Positions 53,969 to 63,180 are shown, counted from the stretch's first letter. The stretch: 64,000 nt of DNA from Streptomyces sp. NBC_00190 (GCF_036203305.1 NZ_CP108131.1:5828001-5892000), one strand, 5' to 3'. Notes: generated from the sequence alone by a model not told the origin. Made by a program: numbers and translations.

Positions 53969-55450
53969 GTGAAGCTGAGCGAATTGCTGGCCGGGCAGGA
54001 GCACCACGTCCTCCAGGGTGATCCGGACACGACGCTGATCACCGCGGGGACCACCTTCGACGCCGACCGGGTGATGCCGGGCTCGCTCTTCATCGCCGTA
54101 CCCGGACACCGGGAGGGCGGCCCCGGCTCCGTCTCGCCCGCCCTGGCCCGGGGTGCCGCCGCCGTACTCGTCGACGGCAGTGAACCCGCCCTGCCGGCCG
54201 CGGGATGGCCCCCCGGCACCTGCGCCGTCCGGGTACCCGACACGCGGACGGCCGCCGCGGTGGTGACCTCCCGCTACTTCGGAGAGCCCGGGCGGCAGAT
54301 GGACATGATGGCGATCACTGGCACCAACGGGAAGACCTCCGTCTCGTACATGGTCGAGTCCGTCCTGCGGATCGCCGAGGGCTCCAGGGTGGGGGTGATC
54401 GGAACCGCCGGAAGCAGGATCGGCGACGAGCCGATCCCCATGCCGCCATCGGTGCTGACCACGCCGGAATCTCCCGACCTGCAGTACCTACTGGGGTACA
54501 TGCGCGACCGCGGGGCCGCCGGCGTGGTGCTGGAGGCCACCTCGATGGCGCTGCTGACGCACCGGGTGGACCGTACGTTCATCGACGTCGGGGTCTTCAC
54601 CAACCTCACGCAGGACCATCTGGACGACCACGGGACGATGGCGGACTACCGGGACGCCAAGCTGCGGCTCTTCCAGGGACTGTGCCGGCGTGCGGTGGTC
54701 AACGCCGACGATCCGGTGGGCGCGTCCATCGTGTCGATGATGCCGGGTGCGGTGACCACGTACGCCCTGGACCGCCCGGCTCACTACCGGGCCACCGACC
54801 TCGTGGTGAGTGCCTCGGGTACGCGGTTCACGCTCCACCACGACGGACGTGCCTACCCGGCCTCGATCCCGGTCCCCGGCCGGTTCTCGGTGGCCAACGC
54901 GCTGGCCACGGTGGCGGCCTGCCATGTGCTGGGGCACGAGCTGGGCCCCCTGGTCGACGCGCTCGACCGGATGCCGCCGGTCCCGGGCCGACTGGAACGC
55001 TTCCGGACCCCGCTGGGCACGTCGGTGATCGTGGACTACGCCCACTCGCCGGACTCCCTGGACAAGGTCCTGACCACCATCCGGGGCTTCGCCCGCGGCC
55101 GGGTGATCACGGTCTTCGGCTGCGGCGGGGACCGCGACACCACCAAACGGGCCGAGATGGGCCAGATCGCCGGGACCCATTCCGACCTTTGCGTCCTGAC
55201 CTCGGACAACCCCCGCAACGAGGACCCCGAGGCCATCCTGGACCAGGTCTCCCCCGGCCTCACGGCGACCGGCACCCCCTTCCGGCGCTACACCGACCGC
55301 CGCCAGGCGATCGCCTTCGCCCTGTCCGCGGCGGGCCCCGACGACACGGTCCTGATCGCCGGCAAGGGCAGCGAACCACACCAGATCGTCGGCGAGGAGC
55401 TGCTGCCCTTCAGCGATATGGCCACGGTGCGCGAACTGGCCCAGACCTAG
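53969..55450 (+). CDS. MurE-like UDP-N-acetylmuramyl-tripeptide synthetase paralogue
   Basis: 493 residues from the GTG after GAAGGGATC. Mur ligase ATP loop MAITGTNGKTS near residue 114, carbamylated-Lys segment YRDAKLRLF near 228, and DNPRNEDP near 415, the diaminopimelate-type motif of MurE. Domain order is N-terminal UDP-binding, central ATPase, C-terminal Rossmann. The housekeeping murE is normally in the division and cell-wall cluster, so this is a likely second copy. It lies alone between the two 55-bp repeats with no other cell-wall gene, which suggests arrival by insertion. Role could be a resistance or development variant; this is inference. Confidence 0.87.
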   Translation: MKLSELLAGQEHHVLQGDPDTTLITAGTTFDADRVMPGSLFIAVPGHREGGPGSVSPALARGAAAVLVDGSEPALPAAGWPPGTCAVRVPDTRTAAAVVTSRYFGEPGRQMDMMAITGTNGKTSVSYMVESVLRIAEGSRVGVIGTAGSRIGDEPIPMPPSVLTTPESPDLQYLLGYMRDRGAAGVVLEATSMALLTHRVDRTFIDVGVFTNLTQDHLDDHGTMADYRDAKLRLFQGLCRRAVVNADDPVGASIVSMMPGAVTTYALDRPAHYRATDLVVSASGTRFTLHHDGRAYPASIPVPGRFSVANALATVAACHVLGHELGPLVDALDRMPPVPGRLERFRTPLGTSVIVDYAHSPDSLDKVLTTIRGFARGRVITVFGCGGDRDTTKRAEMGQIAGTHSDLCVLTSDNPRNEDPEAILDQVSPGLTATGTPFRRYTDRRQAIAFALSAAGPDDTVLIAGKGSEPHQIVGEELLPFSDMATVRELAQT

Positions 55451-55472
55451 GTCGTCTGCGGTACCAGGCGAC

Positions 55473-55527
55473 GCGGCCCAGGCGGGCGCCCTCTCCCCGG
55501 ACGTCCTCCCGGTCAACCACGCCTGAC
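55473..55527 (+). repeat. 55-bp direct repeat, copy 2
   Basis: Exact copy of 53142-53196, here without the rest of tdk, 12 bases from the 3' end of the zinc-ribbon gene on the other strand. Confidence 0.97.
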
Positions 55528-55538
55528 CGGCCGGGCGG

Positions 55539-56822
55539 TCAGCTGCGCTGGAAGAACTCCACCTCCGCCAGGGCGACATGGCGGTCCGGGGCCGACCCGG
55601 CGGGTGCGTCGAGGGTCAGGCGGATCGCCGTGACGTCGCTGATGCCGGTGGGGAACGTCTGTGGACCGGGTTTGTCGCTCAGGGTGAGCTGCTTGCGGAC
55701 CTTCTGGCCGTCCTGTGCCGTCACTTCCATGTCGATCTGGAGCGCCCGCCCCTGGTTCGCGTACTCCTCGGGTGAGGACGAGGCGCCGTTGGTGATGATC
55801 ACGTCGACCAGGCGGAACGGCTTGGCGAAGGTGTACGTCGCCGAGGCACCGGGGCCGGGCACGCCCCAGTAGCGGTTGCTGAGCCCGTCCGTGCTGTGGC
55901 TCACCGGGTGCCCGGGCAGCTCGGCGCTCGCCTCGACGCGGGTCGGGGTCACCGCCTTGGCCTTGCCGAGCTTGTCCCGGGTGTCCTCGATCAGGTGGCG
56001 TCCGGCCGGCAGCATCAGGAAGCCGGCCGCGCACAGGGCCAGCACCACGGCCAGGATCACCAGGAAGCGCACCATCCGGCCCGACCCCGCCCGCGTGCGG
56101 CGGCGCAGCGGCCAGATCGTCCGCCACCACGGCAGGGGAGCCGGTGCGGCGCCGCTTGTCAGCGGCGCCGCGCAGCGGCGGCAGAAGCGGCGGTCCGACG
56201 GGTTGGGCGTGCCGCAGGAGGGACACGGCACCCCGGCCACGTCGTCGCTCACCACAGGGGCACGCACGACCGGGCGCGGCGCGACGGCCTTCGCGGGCCG
56301 CACGGGCTGCGGGGACGCCGATGCCTGCGGCGCGACGGCCTCGGGGGCGACGGCCTCGGGGACGGCGGCCTGGGGGACGGCGGGTGGCCGAGCGGCGGGC
56401 GCCGTTCCGGGTCGGGTCCGGTCCTCCCCGCCCGCCGCACGGGCCGTCGGGAGCGGTGTCCGCGGCGGATCAGGCTCCGACGGGGAGGGGGCTGCCCCCG
56501 AGGGCGCGGGCGGGGCGGACGGCGTGGACGGGGCGGAGGGCGCGGACGGCGCGGACTGTGCGCCGACGGGCGCGGGCGGGGCCGGCTCCGCTGCCGAGGG
56601 GGCGGGCGGGCCGCCCTCCGCGGCACCGGGCGGCCGGGAGTCCACCCGTTCGGGAGCCGCGTCTCCCGCACCCGCAGGAGGGGCAGCCGGGGCGGTGTTC
56701 GGGGTCGTCCCTGCCGCACCCCGCGCGGGGGTGGAGTCCGACCAGCCCAGGTAGGCGCCGCAGTTGCCGCAGAAGTCGTCCGTCACGCCGTTGGACGCAC
56801 CGCACACGGGACACGCACGCAA
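55539..56822 (-). CDS. Single-pass membrane protein with zinc ribbons and discoidin/NADase-type glycan-binding domain
   Basis: 427 residues. N-terminal zinc ribbon ACPVCGASNGVTDDFCGNCG (Cys4, 7, 19, 22), then about 160 Pro/Ala/Ser-rich residues, a second ribbon CPSCGTPNPSDRRFCRRC (about 200-217), basic residues, one transmembrane helix (about 247-268), and a beta-rich C-terminal domain (YWGVPGPGASATYTFAKPFRLVDVII ... RHVALAEVEFFQ) like discoidin folds. Positive-inside predicts ribbons in the cytoplasm and the glycan-binding-like domain outside. It is the last gene of a CIS operon and resembles the CisA-type membrane factor needed for CIS firing in Streptomyces. TTG start, with GAAGGGAG upstream and five bases after the tail gene stop. 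Confidence 0.82.
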   Translation of the reverse strand: MRACPVCGASNGVTDDFCGNCGAYLGWSDSTPARGAAGTTPNTAPAAPPAGAGDAAPERVDSRPPGAAEGGPPAPSAAEPAPPAPVGAQSAPSAPSAPSTPSAPPAPSGAAPSPSEPDPPRTPLPTARAAGGEDRTRPGTAPAARPPAVPQAAVPEAVAPEAVAPQASASPQPVRPAKAVAPRPVVRAPVVSDDVAGVPCPSCGTPNPSDRRFCRRCAAPLTSGAAPAPLPWWRTIWPLRRRTRAGSGRMVRFLVILAVVLALCAAGFLMLPAGRHLIEDTRDKLGKAKAVTPTRVEASAELPGHPVSHSTDGLSNRYWGVPGPGASATYTFAKPFRLVDVIITNGASSSPEEYANQGRALQIDMEVTAQDGQKVRKQLTLSDKPGPQTFPTGISDVTAIRLTLDAPAGSAPDRHVALAEVEFFQRS

Positions 56823-56827
56823 TGCCG

Positions 56828-57394
56828 TCAGCTCCCTTCACCTGCGGGCGGCCCGGGCAGGACCTCCACCCGGCAGACCGTATGAACCGGGCACAGGGTG
56901 CGGACGAGCGAGCGGACCCGGTCCACCTCGTACGCCTCTCCCGTGCCGCGCGGCCACACCCGTACCAGGACCTCGCCGGCCGGGGGAGGCAGCGGCTCGG
57001 CACCGGCCGTACGGGACCAGGTGGCTGTGCCGTCCCCGCTGACCTCGGCGGACACGCCCAGCACCAGGCGCAGGGCCTCGGTCAGGCCGCGCCGGGTGCC
57101 GCGCCACCGGTGCAGTTCCACCGCGCGTGCCACCGCCTCGCGCCGCAGTGCGGTCGGCCAGTCGGGGTCGTCCGCGCCGCCGACCCAGGAGGCCAGCCAG
57201 GACAGGAAGTCGGCCGGGGCCAGCCGCGGGTCGAAGTACGAGGGCAGGTTGTCGAGGGTCGTGAACACCGGGGCCAGGACCGTGTCCAGCCCGGCCGTGA
57301 ACCGCTGGGCGAAGTCGTCGTCGGCGTACAGCGCGGGCAGCTGCTCGCCGATCGGGTGCCTGCTGGGCAGGCCGGGGACGGCGGCCCGGCTCAT
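56828..57394 (-). CDS. Tail protein I-like baseplate protein (gpI)
   Basis: 188 residues. PSRHPIGEQLPALYADDDFAQRF and the core PSYFDPRLAPADFLSWLASWVG ... RRGLTEAL match phage tail protein I as found at the baseplate edge of CIS. Its ATG overlaps the gpJ stop (ATGA). It joins wedge proteins to the baseplate. Confidence 0.9.
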   Translation of the reverse strand: MSRAAVPGLPSRHPIGEQLPALYADDDFAQRFTAGLDTVLAPVFTTLDNLPSYFDPRLAPADFLSWLASWVGGADDPDWPTALRREAVARAVELHRWRGTRRGLTEALRLVLGVSAEVSGDGTATWSRTAGAEPLPPPAGEVLVRVWPRGTGEAYEVDRVRSLVRTLCPVHTVCRVEVLPGPPAGEGS

Positions 57395-59355
57395 CCGCGC
57401 GCCCCCGGCTCCGGCGCCGTCACGACCACCTGGTGCTGGTAGGAGAAGACCAGCGTGCCCGCGCCGATGTCGATGCGGTCGACCGGGGCGCCGCGCCGCC
57501 CGGTGATCGGGTCGGCGGCGAACATGCGGATCTCCTCCACCAGGACGTCCCCGATGGCGCGTTGCAGTACGCCGAACACCTCGCCGTACTGGACGGGCCG
57601 CCCGAACGGCCAGCCGGTTCCGTCGGGCCCGCCGTGCAGCGGGTTGAGGTGCCGGAACAGCGCGGCGAGCGCCGCGTCGCGCACCCGGTCGGCGTCCCCG
57701 GCGGGCGCCGACAGCCGGGCGACCACGGTGACGCCCTGGTAGACGGGCGGTTCCACGACGAGGCTGGTGCCGATCAGGCGCCGTTCGTCGAGGCTCGTGG
57801 TGATCGCGGTGAGGACCTGGTCGGAAGGGATCAGCTGCTCGAAGCGGAGCCGGTCGCCCTCGTCGGCGACCGCGTCCGGCACCACCAGGACCCGTACCGC
57901 GCCCGCGCCGCCGCCGTCCGTGGCGGGCATGCAGCGGACCCGGCGCACCGAGGGCGCCGCCCGGCGGGCGATGATCTCGTAGTCCTCGGCGGTCACCGCG
58001 CGCTCCTGCATGCGCAGCGCCTCCGGGGCCCGCAGCTTGGCGTTGTCGATCGTCTCCCCGGCGACACCGCCGCGCGCCGCCTCCCGATTGGTGACCCGGG
58101 CGACGTACGGGACGGAGCTGCGCAGTACGGAGATCGCGCCGCGCGAGACGTTGCCCGCCGGGCCGCCGCCCGTGCGGTAGCGGGCCACGCGGACCTGGGA
58201 GCCCTTGGGCGGTACGGCGCCGCAGGGGCGCAGGGTGCCGTCGGCCTCGCGCAGCACCGGCGGGAAGGAGAACTCGCCGGTGGTGGCGTCCACACGGACG
58301 TGCCGGTCGTCGGGCCCCGAGCGGCCGAAGTGCTCCACCACGTCCCAGCGCTGCCAGCCCTCGGGGGAGGACACCTCCACCACCGGGGGCTCCCCGTCGA
58401 GCAGCACGGGCGGGCGGCCGAGGCGGAAGCTCTGCCCCGCCACGCCCTCCGACGCGCCGAGCGGTACGTAGGCCACCCGCTCGGCGTGCTCCACGGTCAT
58501 GGTGCCGCCGACGGTGAAGACGGCGGCCTCGCGCACGGTCGGTGACTCCGAGTAGAACGGCTGGCCGGGCTCGGGCTCGGTGACCCGGCAGCGCAGCCAG
58601 CCCGCGCGGGTACCGCTGATCACCGACGCGGTGTGCCCGGCCGGTACGTACACGATGATCTCGCCGGGCCGGTTCAGGCCGCCGGTGCTGTCGGAGTCCG
58701 TCGCGCAGCGCTGCCACCGGCCGCCGTCCCACGCCTCCCACACCAGCGGGGGCTGGCGCGGGTCGACACCGACGCCCTCGACGCGGCTGTCCAGGCGCAC
58801 CGCGACCACGCAGCGCGGCACCGCCGTCGGCAGGCCGAAGAGCAGGGCGTCGCCGGGCTCGGGCGTCGCCTGGAAGCACGGTATGTCGCGGCCCTCGGCG
58901 AGCGCGCCGGTCCGGTCGGCCGGCTCACCGGTGCGGGGCGCGGCGACCAGCCGCGTCAACTCGCTGGGCACGATCCGCAGATCGTCGGTGGTGGCGAAGA
59001 CCACGGCCTCCTCGGTCTCGCCGGCCGCGGTCGTCACCTCGGTGCCCGCGGGCAGCGTCACCGTGTCGGGCTGCGGGGCGGACAGCCAGAAGTCGACGTC
59101 GGCGGTGGCGGCCGAGGGCGGGTACAGCTGGATGCCCAACAGGTCGAGGAACGCCAGGTAGTTCTTGTCCGGGACCCGGTTCAGCCGGTACAGCAGCTGG
59201 TCCACGAGGTAGGCGAACGTCTCGATGAGGGTGACGCCCGGGTCGGAGACGTTGTGGTCGGTCCACTCCGGGGCGCGCTGCTGCACGTACCGCTTCGCCT
59301 CGTCGACGAGCTGCTGGAACCGTCGGTCGTCCAGGTTGGGGGAGGGCAGGGCCAT
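57391..59355 (-). CDS. Baseplate J-like wedge protein (gpJ/gp47)
   Basis: 654 residues from the ATG in the gp25 stop (TGATG); the longer frame has a noisy Arg/Gly start. The opening LDDRRFQQLVDEAKRYVQQRAPEWTDHNVSDPGVTLIETFAYLVDQLLYRLNRVPD is the CIS-type baseplate J signature (shown in parts). The middle is beta-rich and Pro-poor, and the end has GVTVVARLSAPAGDADRV. It builds the wedges that open on contraction. Confidence 0.9.
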   Translation of the reverse strand: MALPSPNLDDRRFQQLVDEAKRYVQQRAPEWTDHNVSDPGVTLIETFAYLVDQLLYRLNRVPDKNYLAFLDLLGIQLYPPSAATADVDFWLSAPQPDTVTLPAGTEVTTAAGETEEAVVFATTDDLRIVPSELTRLVAAPRTGEPADRTGALAEGRDIPCFQATPEPGDALLFGLPTAVPRCVVAVRLDSRVEGVGVDPRQPPLVWEAWDGGRWQRCATDSDSTGGLNRPGEIIVYVPAGHTASVISGTRAGWLRCRVTEPEPGQPFYSESPTVREAAVFTVGGTMTVEHAERVAYVPLGASEGVAGQSFRLGRPPVLLDGEPPVVEVSSPEGWQRWDVVEHFGRSGPDDRHVRVDATTGEFSFPPVLREADGTLRPCGAVPPKGSQVRVARYRTGGGPAGNVSRGAISVLRSSVPYVARVTNREAARGGVAGETIDNAKLRAPEALRMQERAVTAEDYEIIARRAAPSVRRVRCMPATDGGGAGAVRVLVVPDAVADEGDRLRFEQLIPSDQVLTAITTSLDERRLIGTSLVVEPPVYQGVTVVARLSAPAGDADRVRDAALAALFRHLNPLHGGPDGTGWPFGRPVQYGEVFGVLQRAIGDVLVEEIRMFAADPITGRRGAPVDRIDIGAGTLVFSYQHQVVVTAPEPGARG

Positions 59356-59777
59356 CAGTCCGCGACCATTTCCTCGGCCCCCTCCTCGGAGGGGATCGTG
59401 TAGAAGGGGAAGACCAGGTTGCGCCGGTCGTTGGTGGTGCGCACCGTGTAGTGCACATCGATGTAGAGGGTGCCCGCCTCGACGGCGTCGAAGGCCACGA
59501 CGACCTCGTCGACCGCGATCCTGGGCTCCCACCGTTCCAGTGCCTCGCGCACCTGCTGGGCGACCCGGCCGGCGGTGTCGCCGTCGCCGGGGGCGAAGAC
59601 GTACTCGTGGATGCCGCAGCCGAATTCGGGCCGCATCGGCCGTTCGCCGGGCGCGGTGCCCAGCACCAGGCGGATGGCCTCCTCCAGCTCGCGCTCCCGC
59701 TCGACCATGGCTATCCCGCCGGTCGGTCCGACCCGCAGGGGGAAGGCCCAGCCGCGCCCGATGAACCGTTCGCTCAT
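59355..59777 (-). CDS. gp25/GPW-like baseplate protein
   Basis: 140 residues. GRGWAFPLRVGPTGG, LEEAIRLVLGTAPGERPMRPEFGC and the EPRIAV...VVV segment are diagnostic of gp25, the LysM-family sheath initiator. It contacts the first sheath ring. ATG at 59777 shares a base with the PAAR stop. Confidence 0.93.
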   Translation of the reverse strand: MSERFIGRGWAFPLRVGPTGGIAMVERERELEEAIRLVLGTAPGERPMRPEFGCGIHEYVFAPGDGDTAGRVAQQVREALERWEPRIAVDEVVVAFDAVEAGTLYIDVHYTVRTTNDRRNLVFPFYTIPSEEGAEEMVAD

Positions 59778-60094
59778 CACACGCCCCCGATCAGGACGTT
59801 CGGGGCGCCGGTCAGGACCATCGCGCCGCACGCGGTCTGGTCGCGCGCCCGCGCGGCGGGCAGCCCGCCGATGAGCACCGCGCCCGCGGTGAGGGCGGCC
59901 GGGTTGGGCATGATCACGTTGGCCGGGCCCATGGCCGCGTGCGGCGGGACCACGCAGACGTGCAGGCTGCCCACGACGGCGGCGGGACGGCCGCCGATCA
60001 GCACCGTCGCCACCGCCGCGGCGGCCCCGGGCGGCGGTGTGGCGAGCCGACCACCGTGGTTGGTGGGGTCGCCGGTACGGGCTGCGGCTGGCAT
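59777..60094 (-). CDS. PAAR-domain spike tip protein
   Basis: 105 residues, Gly/Pro/Ala-rich: MPAAARTGDPTNHGG starts it, and VLIGGRPAAVVGSLHVCVVPPH and NPAALTAGAVLIGGLPAARARDQTACG show two PAAR-type repeats with His and Cys for the metal that sharpens the tip. It caps VgrG. Confidence 0.9.
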   Translation of the reverse strand: MPAAARTGDPTNHGGRLATPPPGAAAAVATVLIGGRPAAVVGSLHVCVVPPHAAMGPANVIMPNPAALTAGAVLIGGLPAARARDQTACGAMVLTGAPNVLIGGV

Positions 60095-60154
60095 CGGGTG
60101 CTCCTCGGGGAAGGCGGTCGTGGTGCAAGGGGCATGGGCATGCGGGTACGGGGC

Positions 60155-61972
60155 TCAGTTGATCCGGATGAGCCGGGCCTTGAGGACGGCGAGCAGGCCG
60201 CCGTTGACGGTGACGTCCGTGGTGCCGTTTACCTTGACCGACCGGCCGCCGATGCTGACCCCGGCGGTGCCGTCGATGTCCACCTGGCGGCCGGACACCT
60301 TCACGGTGCCCTTCCGGGCGTCCAGCGTGATGCCGCTCTTGTCCAGCAGGACCGAGGTCAGGGGACGGCCCCGGCCCGCGTACACGGTGAGCTCGATCCG
60401 GTCCCGCCGGTCGTCCATGCGTACTTCGAGCCGTTCGTCCCCGGTCACCAGCCGCAGCCCGGAGGGGCCGGGCGCCGCCGCGTCCAGCAGTTCCACGCGG
60501 TGGCCCGAACGCGACACGATCGAGCGGCGGTTGACCTTGCCGCTGGTCTTGTCGATCAGCGGCACGTCGTGCGGTGAGGGCTTGTCCACGCCGTTGTAGA
60601 GCCCGCCGATGACGTACGGGCTGTCGAGCAGGCCCTGCTCGAACCCGACCAGCACCTCGTCGTTGACCTCGGGGCTCACCACCCCGCCGCCGCCCTTGCC
60701 GCCCCACTGGACGGTGCGCACCCAGTCCGTGACGTAGGTGTCGTCCAGCCAGGGCAACTTCAGCCGCACCGCGCCGCGTTCGGAGCCGTTCGGCTCGCGC
60801 ACGTCCGTCACGACGCCGATCGCCAGGCCGGGGATGCGCGGCCCGCGACCCGGCGCGTTGGCGCCGGTCACGAGGCCGGTCAGGGAGCGGTCCGGGCTGG
60901 CGCTGACCCACACGGTCGTGCGGAAGCCGCCGTGCGGCTCCAGGACGTGCTGCACGGCCGTGGCCGTGTACCGGCCGGAGAACGCCTGCCCGACGTTGCC
61001 GAGGGCCACCGGCTTGCCGGCCCGCAGCAGCGGGTTCCCCTCGGCCACCGCCTCCAACTCGCCGAAACCGGCGCTGATCTGGGCCGCCGCCGCCTTCGCG
61101 ACCGCCGTCGTCTCGGCCTGCGTGCGGTAGGGGGTGTCGGTGACGGACACGGCCGCCGCCCCGAACCGGGCGGCGGTCTGCGGGCCGAGGCCCGGAACCA
61201 CCGTGTCGCTGACCACGGACGGGTGTTCGGCGACGAGCGGCCGCTTCGTGGTCACGTCCCAGCCGCGTACCTGCACCTTCGAGGCGCCGTCGGCTGCCGA
61301 CAGCGCGGCCCGCAGGGCGAGGAGGTTCCGCCCGTACTCCAGGACCATCGGGTCGCGCACCGCCGACGTCGACGGGGCGGGCGCCCCCGACGCCTTCACG
61401 GGCCGGGTGAACTGGAGCAGCCCCTTGTCGTCGACGCGCACCTGCGCGCCGCTCTCGCCGGCGAGGTACTGGAGGAAGTCCCAGTCGGAGACGTTCGCCT
61501 GGGACAGCTGCTTGTACGTGACCGGAGCGGCCTCCACCTTCCCGACGGCGAGTCCGGCTCCGGCCGCCACCTTGCGGACGATGGCGGCGGTCGTCATGTT
61601 CCGGTACGCCACGACCTTGCGGCCGCGCTGGAGCCGGTGCGCCTTGGAATAGGCGCGTACGACGGTGAACGAGCCGGTGCGGTCCCGGTCGATCTCCAGG
61701 GCCGTGACCTCGCCGTTGAACAGCCGTTCCCGCGTCTGCCCCTTCGCGGTAGCCACCGACACCCGCAGCGGGGTGCCGATGGTGATGCCGGTGGCGCGCA
61801 GGAACTCGTGGTCGGGGTCGCGGTAGGTGAGCACCGCGGTGTCGGGCAGGCCCACGTTCTCGTCCACCACGCAGCTCACCAGTTGCGCCGCCCAGGTCTG
61901 CGGCAGTTCGCCGGGGGCCTCTACGATCGGGTCGGCCGCGAACGACCGGCCTCCGGGTTCGGACCCGCTCAC
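60155..61972 (-). CDS. VgrG-like spike protein (gp27/gp5 fusion)
   Basis: 605 residues from the GTG overlapping the LysM gene stop (GTGA). N-terminal gp27-like half with LVSCVVDENVGLPDTAVLTY; then an OB-fold (GVVTDVREPNGSERGAVRLKLPWLDD) and a beta-helix of repeating strands (GTVKVSGRQVDIDG, GVSIGGRSVKVNGTTDVTVNGG). No C-terminal effector. It is the central spike that carries PAAR. Confidence 0.92.
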   Translation of the reverse strand: MSGSEPGGRSFAADPIVEAPGELPQTWAAQLVSCVVDENVGLPDTAVLTYRDPDHEFLRATGITIGTPLRVSVATAKGQTRERLFNGEVTALEIDRDRTGSFTVVRAYSKAHRLQRGRKVVAYRNMTTAAIVRKVAAGAGLAVGKVEAAPVTYKQLSQANVSDWDFLQYLAGESGAQVRVDDKGLLQFTRPVKASGAPAPSTSAVRDPMVLEYGRNLLALRAALSAADGASKVQVRGWDVTTKRPLVAEHPSVVSDTVVPGLGPQTAARFGAAAVSVTDTPYRTQAETTAVAKAAAAQISAGFGELEAVAEGNPLLRAGKPVALGNVGQAFSGRYTATAVQHVLEPHGGFRTTVWVSASPDRSLTGLVTGANAPGRGPRIPGLAIGVVTDVREPNGSERGAVRLKLPWLDDTYVTDWVRTVQWGGKGGGGVVSPEVNDEVLVGFEQGLLDSPYVIGGLYNGVDKPSPHDVPLIDKTSGKVNRRSIVSRSGHRVELLDAAAPGPSGLRLVTGDERLEVRMDDRRDRIELTVYAGRGRPLTSVLLDKSGITLDARKGTVKVSGRQVDIDGTAGVSIGGRSVKVNGTTDVTVNGGLLAVLKARLIRIN

Positions 61973-62694
61973 CGCTGCTCCTCCTCGCCGTGCTGGTCCC
62001 GCGTGCCCGGCACCACGAGCTCGGTGCCGGGGACGAGTGCCATCGGGTCGTCTATGCCGTTGGCCTCGGCGATGGCCCGCCAGGCCGTCGCGTCGCCGTA
62101 TTCGCGCCAGGCCAGCATGGCCAGACTGTCGCCCGCCACCACGGTGTGGGTGCTGCGGGCGGTGCGTGAGCCGGAGGTCGGGTTCTGGCCGGGCGGGTCG
62201 ACGCTCGCCTCCTCGATGGACAGCGAGCAGGTGGCCCGCAGCGGCTTGCCGTCCACGTCGAAGAGCGTGTACGACACCGACAGGTTCGACAGGACCCCGT
62301 CGAACGACGTCGTCCGCGCGCTGCCCCACTCGAAGCGCACCCAGGGGCTCGCCGGCTTCTTGCGGCCGAGGCTGGCCGGGGTCGGCACGCACGCCTTCAT
62401 CAGCTTCTCCACCGCCTGCTCCACCGAGTTGTCGTGTTTGGCGGTGGCGTCCAGGAACACTTCGAGGCTCAGGGTGCGCGGGCCGCTGCCCACGAACTCG
62501 GGCAGCGCCGACTGACCCGCCATCCGGGACGGGGACCGCCGCCACTCGGTGGTCTTGCCCAGCTGCAGCTTCGAGGGGTTGAACTGGAGGTCGAGCCGGG
62601 CGATCGTCCCGCCGGGCTTGGCCCCGACCGAGGCCGGGGGCTCTTTGAGGGTGAGCTGGGCCCTGGCGCGGCTGGCGCGTGCCGAAGAGGCCAT
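61969..62694 (-). CDS. LysM-domain baseplate protein
   Basis: 241 residues. The N-terminal part (LQFNPSKLQLGKTTEWRRSP, FLDATAKHDNSVEQAV) matches the gp53-like CIS protein that binds the tube base; the C-terminal LysM (about 185-235) includes THTVVAGDSLAMLAWREYGD. It helps join tube, spike and sheath, and LysM may hold to other baseplate parts rather than to peptidoglycan. Confidence 0.9.
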   Translation of the reverse strand: MASSARASRARAQLTLKEPPASVGAKPGGTIARLDLQFNPSKLQLGKTTEWRRSPSRMAGQSALPEFVGSGPRTLSLEVFLDATAKHDNSVEQAVEKLMKACVPTPASLGRKKPASPWVRFEWGSARTTSFDGVLSNLSVSYTLFDVDGKPLRATCSLSIEEASVDPPGQNPTSGSRTARSTHTVVAGDSLAMLAWREYGDATAWRAIAEANGIDDPMALVPGTELVVPGTRDQHGEEEQR

Positions 62695-62754
62695 GCCGTG
62701 GACTTCCTTCCGGAGCGGCGAGGACGAGGACGAGGAGCAGGTGGTGACGGTGGG

Positions 62755-63180
62755 TCAGGAGGGCAGCAGGCCCGCGTGGGCGATCTCCAGGGTCTCCACC
62801 GCCGCCGCGGAGTTGGCGGGGTCGAAGGACGGCCCCTGCCAGCGCACCGGGACGATCCCGAACACCTGCCAGCTGATGATCCGGCTCAGGTCGGGCCGCA
62901 GTGCCACGATCTCGCCGTCCTTCGGTTCGACCCGCCGCAGCGTCTCGTCCAGCCAACGGCCGATCTTCGCCGTGTCGGCCGTGACGGGCCGGGTGAGGGT
63001 GATGTTCGACCAGGTCACGCGCCCGGGCAGCTGCCAGGTGAAGCCGTTGTTGCCGCCCTCGGCGTAGCTCTCCATCTCGACCTCGGCGCCCATGCCGGAG
63101 CAGGTGTGGAAGGCGCCCAGGTCGTTGCCGCCGATCGCCAGCCGGAAGAACACGCTTGTCGCGAAGATGTTGTCGGTCAT
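62755..63180 (-). CDS. CIS tube-type protein (gp19/Hcp-like)
   Basis: 141 residues. FFRLAIGGNDLGAFHTCSGMGAEVEMESYAEGGNNGF (quoted in two parts: start and GMGAEVEMESYAEGG) and LPGRVTWSNITLTRPVT match the phage tail tube fold. As it sits next to the baseplate genes it may be the tube-initiator or a second tube form; the main tube gene would lie outside to the right. ATG has only a weak ribosome site. Confidence 0.88.
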   Translation of the reverse strand: MTDNIFATSVFFRLAIGGNDLGAFHTCSGMGAEVEMESYAEGGNNGFTWQLPGRVTWSNITLTRPVTADTAKIGRWLDETLRRVEPKDGEIVALRPDLSRIISWQVFGIVPVRWQGPSFDPANSAAAVETLEIAHAGLLPS

